This document shows positions 5,631 to 10,115 of a stretch of 10,115 bases of DNA, one piece after another. This DNA comes from Brachybacterium sp. (GTDB lineage: Bacteria; Actinomycetota; Actinomycetes; Actinomycetales; Dermabacteraceae): the NCBI GenBank assembly GCA_027322375.1, contig DAHVRS010000277.1:1-10115 (forward strand), read 5' to 3'. The notes under the pieces are model-generated. The model saw nothing but the letters and a program-made list of their open reading frames with translations. It was not told the origin of the DNA and did not search any database. The translations under genes were made by a program, and so were the position numbers. Each line of letters starts with the position of its first letter. The stretch's first letter is position 1.

Positions 5631-6836
5631 ATGGCGCGAGACCTCGCCGCCCTCGGTGCACTGCTGGACTGGGAGGGCTGGCATGAGCGACCGCTCGCGG
5701 TGCTCGACCTCGACGCCGTGGACCGCAACGCCGCCGACATCGCCCGCCGCGCGGGCGGCACCCCGGTGCGCGTCGCCTCGAAGTCCCTGCGTGTGCGCGC
5801 GCTGCTGGACCGGGTCCTTGCCCGCCCCGGCTTCCAGGGGATCCTCGCGTACACGCTTCCCGAGGCGCTGTGGCTCGTCGACCGTGGCGCCAGGGACGTG
5901 CTTGTCGCCTATCCCAGCGCTGAGCGCGGTGCCGTGCGCCGCCTCGCGTGCAGCCCCGAGGCGCTCGCGGCGATCACCCTCATGGTCGACGAGACCGCAC
6001 AGCTCGACCTGCTCCTCGACGCCACCGCGGACCTCTCCCCGCGCGCAGGCGGCCAGCGGATCCGCCTCGCCCTCGAGCTCGACGTCTCGTACAACCCAGT
6101 GCCCGGGGTGCGCTTCGGCGCGCTGCGCTCCCCGGTGCGCACGCCCGAGCAGGCCGTCGCGCTGACCCGCGAGATCCTCGCCCGGCCGCGCCTGCAGCTC
6201 GTGGGACTCATGGCCTATGAGGGGCACATCGCCGGGGTCACCGACGCCGCCCGCACTCCCTACGGAGCCGCAGCGCGCGTGATGAAGCGTCTCTCCCGGC
6301 CCGACGTCGCCGCCCGCCGCGCCGCCGCGGTCACGGCCGTGCAGGAGCTCGTCCCGCTCGAGTTCGTCAACGCTGGCGGCACCGGCTCCCTCGAATCCAG
6401 CGCCGCCGAGGACGTGGTCACCGAGGTCGCGGCCGGATCGGGCCTGCTGGGCCCCGGTCTCTTCGACGGCTATCGCGACTTCCGTCCCGAGCCCGCTCTG
6501 CTGCTCGGTGCGAGCGTGGTGCGCCGTCCCGCCCCCGGGGTCGCGACGGTGCTTGGTGGCGGCTGGATCGCGAGCGGCGTCCCCGGCCCGGACCGCCTCC
6601 CCACCATCGCGCACCCGCCCGGACTCAGCTACGCCCCGCAGGAGGCGGCGGGCGAGGTGCAGACCCCCGTCCTCGGCCCCGCAGCGGACGATCTTCGCAT
6701 CGGCGACACCGTCTGGCTGCGCCACGCGAAGTCCGGCGAGCCCGCCGAGCACTTCAGCCACTACGTCCTCGTCCAGGGCGACGAGGTGGTCGGCATTGCG
6801 CCGACCTATCGCGGCGAGGGCTGCACCTTCCTCTGA
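5631..6836 (+). CDS. Fold-type III PLP enzyme, amino acid deaminase/aldolase (D-threonine aldolase/D-serine dehydratase-like)
   Basis: The 401-residue protein belongs to the alanine-racemase-fold PLP enzymes, in the branch annotated as amino acid deaminase/aldolase. The PLP lysine is in RVASKSLRV (K51), after the opening strand RPLAVLDLDAV (20-30). AYEGHIAG (195-202) sits in the barrel, NAGGTGSLES (248-257) is the phosphate-binding segment, and GSGLLGPGLFDGY (269-281) follows. The C-terminal beta domain carries HAKSGEPAEHF (365-375), where histidines of metal-dependent D-threonine aldolases and D-serine dehydratases bind a divalent ion. The reaction is inferred to be on D-amino or beta-hydroxy amino acids; the true substrate is unknown. 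No clear Shine-Dalgarno precedes the ATG, which suggests coupling to glpR, whose stop is 5 bp away. The lactone oxidase gene follows after 60 bp, a pairing I recall from other actinobacteria. Confidence 0.82.
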   Translation: MARDLAALGALLDWEGWHERPLAVLDLDAVDRNAADIARRAGGTPVRVASKSLRVRALLDRVLARPGFQGILAYTLPEALWLVDRGARDVLVAYPSAERGAVRRLACSPEALAAITLMVDETAQLDLLLDATADLSPRAGGQRIRLALELDVSYNPVPGVRFGALRSPVRTPEQAVALTREILARPRLQLVGLMAYEGHIAGVTDAARTPYGAAARVMKRLSRPDVAARRAAAVTAVQELVPLEFVNAGGTGSLESSAAEDVVTEVAAGSGLLGPGLFDGYRDFRPEPALLLGASVVRRPAPGVATVLGGGWIASGVPGPDRLPTIAHPPGLSYAPQEAAGEVQTPVLGPAADDLRIGDTVWLRHAKSGEPAEHFSHYVLVQGDEVVGIAPTYRGEGCTFL

Positions 6837-6896
6837 CCCTGCACTCCCCGGCCGGGCGCGCCCTGCCCCCCTGATCCTGCGAAGGAGGCGTCGACG

Positions 6897-8204
6897 ATGA
6901 CGCGACAGGCACCGCTTGCCACCTGGAGCGGCTCCGCGCGCTGGACGCCCCACCAGGTGCTGCGCCCCACCAGCGAGGGCGGCGTGCTGGACGCGCTGCG
7001 CATTGCACGCAAGCGCGGCCTGTCCCTGCGCGTCCTCGGCGGCGGCCACTCCTTCACCGCACTCGCCGCGACCGATGGGATCACCCTCGACCTCGACGGC
7101 CTCCAGGGCCTCGTCGCCGCGGATCTCTCGACAGGCCTCGTGACTCTGCGCGGCGGCACCCGGCTGTGGGCGATCGCGGGCCTGCTTGCCCCGTACGGCC
7201 TCGCGCTTGCGGTCATGGGCGATATCGACCGCCAGTCCATCGCGGGAGCCATCCAGACCGGCACCCACGGCACCGGCGGCCGCTCCACCGGCTTCGCCGC
7301 CATGGTCCGCGGCCTCCGCCTCGCCCTGGCCGACGGATCCGTCGTCGACTGCTCGCCGCAGCAGGACCGCGACCTGTTCGAGGCAGCACGGCTGGGCCTG
7401 GGGACGATCGGCATCGTGCTCGAGGTGACGCTGCAGTGCGTGCCCGCCTTCCGGCTCGAGCTCACCGAGAGCACCGAGGACCTCGCACAGACCAGCGCCG
7501 CCTTCCTCGCCGACTCCGCGATCGCCGACCATCACGAGCTGTTCTGGTTCCCGCGCACACCCCGCACCACCGTCCGCACCATGCGCCGCCTGCCCGCCGA
7601 CGCGCCGCGCCACCGTCCCGCCCGCGCCGCCGAGCTGCTCCAGCAGGAGGTCCTCGGCAACGGCGCGTGGGAGCTGCTGTGCCGAAGTGCCGCGGCCCTC
7701 CCGCTGCTCCGCCGCCCCGCCGCCTCTCTCGCCTCCCGCGTCTTCGCCGGCCCGCGCGTGGTCGACGATTCCGCGAGGGTGTTCACCGCGCCGCGCCGGG
7801 TGCGTTTCCGCGAATCGGAGTGGGCACTGCCCGTCAGCCGCTTCGAGGAGGCTTTCGCAGCGCTGAGGCGACGCTTCGAGGAGGAGGACGTGCGCGTCAC
7901 CTTCCCGCTCGAGATCCGCCGCGCCGCCGCGGATGACGTCTGGCTCTCCACCGCGTACGAGCGGGACACCGTCTACCTCGCCGCCCACCGCTATCACCGT
8001 GAGGAGGCCGGGCCCTTTCTGCTGCTCGTCCAGCGCACACTCGCCCCGTTCGCTGCCCGCCCCCACTGGGGCAAGCTGCACTGGCTCGGTGCCCGCGAGC
8101 TGCGCGCGCTCTACCCGCGCTTCGACGACTTCCGTGCCGTACGCACCGCGGCGGACCCGGTCGGACTGCTCATGACCCCGTACCTGCACCATCTGCTCGG
8201 GTGA
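6897..8204 (+). CDS. FAD-binding sugar-lactone oxidase (D-arabinono-1,4-lactone oxidase family)
   Basis: The 435-residue protein is a VAO-type flavoenzyme. The N-terminal FAD domain carries RVLGGGHSFTAL (45-56); H51 is in the place of the histidine that binds FAD covalently in gulonolactone oxidases. GAIQTGTHGTGG and GLGTIGIVLEVTL are further FAD-domain motifs. The C-terminal ALO domain has HWGKLH (390-395), then YPRFDDF and DPVGLLMTPYLHHLLG at the end. The family oxidises aldonolactones or polyols (L-gulono- or D-arabinono-lactone, alditols) and passes electrons to oxygen or a dehydrogenase partner; which substrate applies here cannot be told. A strong AAGGAGG lies eight bases before the ATG. 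It follows the PLP enzyme on the same strand, probably as one operon. In the usual ending F-x-N-x-Y-L the F and N are replaced (LMTPYL). No terminator is obvious in the next 100 bp. Confidence 0.88.
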   Translation: MTRQAPLATWSGSARWTPHQVLRPTSEGGVLDALRIARKRGLSLRVLGGGHSFTALAATDGITLDLDGLQGLVAADLSTGLVTLRGGTRLWAIAGLLAPYGLALAVMGDIDRQSIAGAIQTGTHGTGGRSTGFAAMVRGLRLALADGSVVDCSPQQDRDLFEAARLGLGTIGIVLEVTLQCVPAFRLELTESTEDLAQTSAAFLADSAIADHHELFWFPRTPRTTVRTMRRLPADAPRHRPARAAELLQQEVLGNGAWELLCRSAAALPLLRRPAASLASRVFAGPRVVDDSARVFTAPRRVRFRESEWALPVSRFEEAFAALRRRFEEEDVRVTFPLEIRRAAADDVWLSTAYERDTVYLAAHRYHREEAGPFLLLVQRTLAPFAARPHWGKLHWLGARELRALYPRFDDFRAVRTAADPVGLLMTPYLHHLLG

Positions 8205-8291
8205 TCACGAGGGGTACGCAGCGCCCCACCTCTCCCAACCTGGCCCCATCCCGCCGGACGTTCCTCCCGCCTACTTCTGACCTGGGCGGAC

Positions 8292-8297
8292 TAACCT
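8292..8297 (+). promoter_or_regulatory. -10 element of the IMPase-family gene (leaderless)
   Basis: TAACCT is followed by seven bases, GGTGGGG, and the ATG at 8305. The G-run touches the start codon and is too close to act as a ribosome site. No well-spaced -35 is seen in the 100-bp gap. Confidence 0.45.
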
Positions 8298-8304
8298 GGT
8301 GGGG

Positions 8305-9186
8305 ATGAACACCACAGCGCCTCTCACCCCGCCCGCCGCGCCCTCTCCCGCGCACCTGCTCGAGATCGCGACGACCGCCGCGCGACTCGCCGCCGACTAC
8401 CTCCGCGAGCTCGACCGCGACGGCATGGCCCGCGAGTACAAGGCCAACCACCACGACATCGTCACCGAGCACGACCGTGCCGCCGAGGAGATCATCGTCG
8501 GCGAGCTGCAGCGCCTCCTGCCCAGCGCCCGCATCGTCGGCGAGGAGGGCGGGGAGCGCCCCGCCGAGCAGCCCGCGAACTCGGCCGACGGGTCCGTCGT
8601 GAGCTTCTACGTCGACCCGATCGACGGCACCAGCAACTTCGCGGCCGGCCTGCCGCTGTTCTGCATCTCGATCGGCGTGGCGGTCGACGACGAGCTCGTC
8701 GCCGGCGTCATCGACGCCCCGATACTCGGCCAGGTCTTCGCCGCGGCCGACGGGCCCGCGACTCTCAACGGCCGTCCGATCACCCCGCGCCCCACCCGCC
8801 GTGCTCAGGACGCGCTCATCCTCTCGGGCTTCCCCGGCCAGCGGATGGGCTCGCGCTTCCCCGAGTACGCCGCGCATGCCACCCGCACCCTCGAGGACTC
8901 CGTCTCCGCGGTGCGCCACCTCGGCTCGGCCGCCCTCGAGCTCGCCTACACCGCCGCAGGCTGGGCCGACGCGACTGGGCTCAGCGCCATCAACTCCTGG
9001 GACGTGGCCGCCGGGTTCCACATCCTCCGCCAGGCCGGCGGCTCCCTGCGCACCTGGCCGGGCGAGGGCGATCCGAATCGTCCCGACCACCTCCAGCCCG
9101 CCTACGTGGGCTGCGCCGGGCAGGAGCGGCTGGAGTTCTTCGACGTCCTCCAGGACGAGCTGCAGGCGGTCCGCACCGGCAACTGA
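8305..9186 (+). CDS. Inositol monophosphatase family protein
   Basis: The 293-residue protein is a Mg2+-dependent, Li+-sensitive-type phosphatase of the IMPase superfamily (SuhB, HisN, CysQ relatives). All metal and substrate motifs are present: HHDIVTEHD (49-57), IVGEEGG with E80 and E81, DPIDGTSNF (104-112) giving D104 and D107, and WDVAAG (232-237) giving D233. The length is slightly above the usual 260-280 because of a Pro/Ala N-terminus and an insertion after GEEGG (ERPAEQPANSADGS). Actinobacterial members act on inositol-1-phosphate for phosphatidylinositol and mycothiol, or on histidinol phosphate; sequence alone does not decide. The ATG at 8305 is preferred to the GTG at 8299 because the putative -10 then lies seven bases upstream. 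It is 100 bp from the oxidase gene and probably has its own promoter. Confidence 0.92.
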   Translation: MNTTAPLTPPAAPSPAHLLEIATTAARLAADYLRELDRDGMAREYKANHHDIVTEHDRAAEEIIVGELQRLLPSARIVGEEGGERPAEQPANSADGSVVSFYVDPIDGTSNFAAGLPLFCISIGVAVDDELVAGVIDAPILGQVFAAADGPATLNGRPITPRPTRRAQDALILSGFPGQRMGSRFPEYAAHATRTLEDSVSAVRHLGSAALELAYTAAGWADATGLSAINSWDVAAGFHILRQAGGSLRTWPGEGDPNRPDHLQPAYVGCAGQERLEFFDVLQDELQAVRTGN

Positions 9187-9214
9187 CCGGAGGCTGTGAC
9201 CTTCGTCAATGCTC

Positions 9215-9230
9215 GGCCCCACCAGGGGCT
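9215..9230 (+). terminator. Weak hairpin after the IMPase gene
   Basis: GGCCCC pairs with GGGGCT around the loop ACCA (five G-C pairs plus one wobble), starting 28 bp after the stop codon at 9186. There is no U-tract after it, so it is a weak terminator candidate at best. Confidence 0.3.
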
Positions 9231-9236
9231 CCCGAT

Positions 9237-9266
9237 GCGACAGTGCGGCGGGGGCGGTGCTACTCT
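9237..9266 (+). promoter_or_regulatory. Promoter of tRNA-Ala
   Basis: A -35 like GCGACA (9237-9242) and a -10 TACTCT (9261-9266) are 18 bp apart. The expected start leaves about 15 nt of leader before the tRNA at 9288. Confidence 0.5.
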
Positions 9267-9287
9267 GATGCGGTCGCCGAGCGACAT

Positions 9288-9363
9288 GGGGCTATGGCGC
9301 AGTTGGTAGCGCGTCTCGTTCGCAATGAGAAGGTCGGGGGTTCGAATCCCCCTAGCTCCACCA
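9288..9363 (+). tRNA. tRNA-Ala (anticodon CGC)
   Basis: The 76-nt cloverleaf folds fully: acceptor GGGGCTA/TAGCTCC, D-arm GCGC-AGTTGGTA-GCGC, anticodon arm TCTCG-TTCGCAA-TGAGA, a five-base variable loop, and T-arm GGGGG-TTCGAAT-CCCCC. The anticodon CGC is at 9321-9323 and reads GCG alanine codons. G3 pairs with U70 in the acceptor stem, the main alanine identity element, and the discriminator base is A. The CCA end is encoded (9361-9363). A promoter lies upstream and a terminator starts 6 bp downstream, so this is a single-gene unit. Confidence 0.97.
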
Positions 9364-9368
9364 AGGGG

Positions 9369-9402
9369 AACCCCCTGATCGGGAAACTGATCAGGGGGTT
9401 TT
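9369..9402 (+). terminator. Intrinsic terminator of tRNA-Ala
   Basis: AACCCCCTGATC pairs perfectly with GATCAGGGGGTT around an eight-base loop (GGGAAACT), and TTTT ends the structure at 9402. It begins 6 bp after the tRNA CCA. On the minus strand the hairpin could also help to stop transcripts of the leftward gene from 9821, though the T-run there is short. Confidence 0.95.
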
Positions 9403-9413
9403 CGCATGTCCGG

Positions 9414-9430
9414 GGCGGAGTTGCTCCGCC
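9414..9430 (-). terminator. Hairpin after the small leftward gene, possible terminator
   Basis: GGCGGAG and CTCCGCC form a perfect 7-bp stem with a three-base loop, 32 bp beyond the stop codon (9462-9464) of the leftward gene. No U-tract is present on the minus strand. Confidence 0.4.
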
Positions 9431-9461
9431 GTCCGGCCTCAGGAAGCGGTGCCGCCCGCTC

Positions 9462-9821
9462 TCAGGACATGGATCCGCCGGCGAGGCCGTGGGGGAGGGG
9501 CCGTGCGCGCCCGCCGACCACCCGGGTCAGCAGCACGGCGCTCAGCGGCCCCACCTCGCACACCGTGTCCTCGAGATGTTCGAGCACCGCGGCGAGCGCC
9601 CGCCTCGCCTCCGCATCCTCCTTCGCGCGGCACGTCGCGGGGACCTCGAAGCGCAGCACCACCCGGCCGATCCGTCGCCCGCCGACGAGCGGCGCCTCCA
9701 CATCCTTCGTCTCGACCACATGGAGCGAGCCGAGCGCGAGCACCGCCTGCTCCAGCACAGCGGTGGGGGAGGTGCCGGGACGCAGCGCCCCGATCGGGAC
9801 ATGAAGGCGGAAGCTCGGCAT
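9462..9821 (-). CDS. Small conserved-looking protein of unknown function
   Basis: I do not recognise a named family. The 119-residue protein starts MPSFRLHVPIGALRPGTSPT, which resembles unnamed actinobacterial proteins I recall. Strand and helix propensity suggest a compact alpha/beta protein: a strand (FRLHVPI), a helix (about 20-32), two strands (about 33-60, with VGGRRIGRVVLRFEV), a long charged helix (about 65-84) and a final strand region (VGPLSAVLLTRVV), followed by a short tail. There is no signal peptide or membrane segment. One cysteine (C64) lies in VPATCRAK and another (C88) in TVCEVGPL; they are not arranged as a metal site. No ribosome site is seen; TAGCCT six bases before the ATG suggests a leaderless start. 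It is divergent from the alpha/beta hydrolase gene, with 93 bp between starts. Codon use is normal for the window. Confidence 0.7.
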   Translation of the reverse strand: MPSFRLHVPIGALRPGTSPTAVLEQAVLALGSLHVVETKDVEAPLVGGRRIGRVVLRFEVPATCRAKEDAEARRALAAVLEHLEDTVCEVGPLSAVLLTRVVGGRARPLPHGLAGGSMS

Positions 9822-9827
9822 CGGCCC

Positions 9828-9833
9828 AGGCTA
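9828..9833 (-). promoter_or_regulatory. -10 element of the small leftward gene (leaderless)
   Basis: TAGCCT on the minus strand is followed by GGGCCG and the ATG at 9821. It overlaps the region where the -35 of the divergent hydrolase promoter should lie, so the two could interfere. Confidence 0.4.
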
Positions 9834-9855
9834 GTCGGGTCCCCGGACGCACAGG

Positions 9856-9861
9856 TACGCT
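9856..9861 (+). promoter_or_regulatory. -10 element of the alpha/beta hydrolase gene
   Basis: TACGCT fits the -10 pattern. Transcription would begin near 9868, giving a leader of about 45 nt that holds an imperfect G-rich tandem repeat (CGGGAGGGGCCCGC at 9863-9876, CGGGAGAGGGGCCCGC at 9877-9892) and the ribosome site GAAAGGG (9903-9909). Confidence 0.35.
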
Positions 9862-9914
9862 CCGGGAGGGGCCCGCCGGGAGAGGGGCCCGCTCGCCGCC
9901 TCGAAAGGGCCGCC

Positions 9915-10115
9915 ATGACGAGCAGCATCGTGCTGATTCATGCCGTGCGCTCCTCACGCACCATGTGGAAGGGGCAGCGGCGCAGGCTGCGGGAGCGCGG
10001 ATTCGAGGTGATCGCCCCCGATCTCCCCGGGCACGGCCGCCGGCGCGGCGAGACCTTCACGCTCGAGTCCGCGCTCGCCACGATCGACGAGGCCGTCGCG
10101 GCCTGCCAGGAACCA
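9915..10115 (+). CDS. Alpha/beta-fold hydrolase, 3'-truncated by window edge
   Basis: Only the first 67 residues are visible; the gene runs off the right edge with no stop. IVLIHAVRSSRTMWKGQRRR (5-24) matches the first strand and oxyanion loop of alpha/beta hydrolases, and VIAPDLPGHGRRRGE (32-46) is the second strand with the P-D-L-P-G-H-G motif. The nucleophile elbow and the catalytic Asp/His lie beyond the window. The usual HG at the oxyanion loop is HA here. It is close to the general hydrolase/esterase type found in many actinobacteria, and no substrate can be named. GAAAGGG lies five bases before the ATG. The gene is divergent from the small unknown gene. Confidence 0.8.
   Translation, partial: MTSSIVLIHAVRSSRTMWKGQRRRLRERGFEVIAPDLPGHGRRRGETFTLESALATIDEAVAACQEP

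Noticed and set aside
5442..8192. A 916-codon open frame on the minus strand under three genes
   Set aside because: It lies opposite the glpR-like, PLP-enzyme and oxidase genes, has low-complexity Gly/Ala/Arg/Glu content and no domain. Long antisense frames are expected at this GC content.
9288..9402. tRNA gene as an integration site of a mobile element
   Set aside because: No integrase lies nearby, no second copy of the tRNA 3' end is in the window, and the tRNA has its own native terminator.
9102..9407. Minus-strand frame with GIRTPDLLIANETRYQLRHS
   Set aside because: This peptide is the known false translation of the antisense strand of a tRNA gene; here it is tRNA-Ala at 9288-9363.

Overview
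The window is chromosomal DNA of a very high-GC actinobacterium. Strong G/C preference at third codon positions, actinobacterial TANNNT -10 elements placed a few bases before start codons, and a gene order that matches the conserved mscL / FmdB / 5-FCL / rimJ / glpR region of Mycobacterium and Streptomyces all point that way. Protein style suggests Micrococcales (Brachybacterium or a relative); this is an inference, not a match. Genes are dense and intact, apart from two cut by the window edges. No intergenic gap exceeds about 165 bp, and I see no transposase, integrase, phage gene or CRISPR array.

Left block (1-3886). The 3' part of an ArgA-type N-acetyltransferase reads rightward and meets a leftward block: 5-formyltetrahydrofolate cyclo-ligase (3886 to 3239), an FmdB zinc-ribbon protein with a serine-rich tail (3134 to 2829), a CpaB/RcpC-like SAF-domain membrane protein (2667 to 2038), the mechanosensitive channel MscL (1970 to 1548) and the adenine glycosylase MutY (1406 to 480). 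These are housekeeping functions: folate salvage, a possible redox chaperone, osmotic safety and repair of 8-oxoG:A mismatches.

Central block (4023-9186). Rightward genes are a RimJ-like acetyltransferase, a GlpR/SepX-like membrane protein linked to division in other actinobacteria, a fold-type III PLP enzyme that starts 5 bp after glpR, a VAO-family sugar-lactone oxidase and an inositol-monophosphatase-family enzyme. In M. tuberculosis galU and moeA1/glp lie between the 5-FCL gene and rimJ; here that gap is only 136 bp and holds a tandem array of about 20-bp repeats instead.

Right block (9237-10115). A tRNA-Ala(CGC) with its promoter and a textbook terminator is followed by a leftward small protein of unknown function and, divergently, the start of an alpha/beta hydrolase that runs off the window.

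Two themes go beyond gene calling. Five genes show a -10-like hexamer only 6-7 bp before the start codon, suggesting leaderless transcripts. Several intergenic regions carry short degenerate tandem repeats or palindromes that look regulatory.
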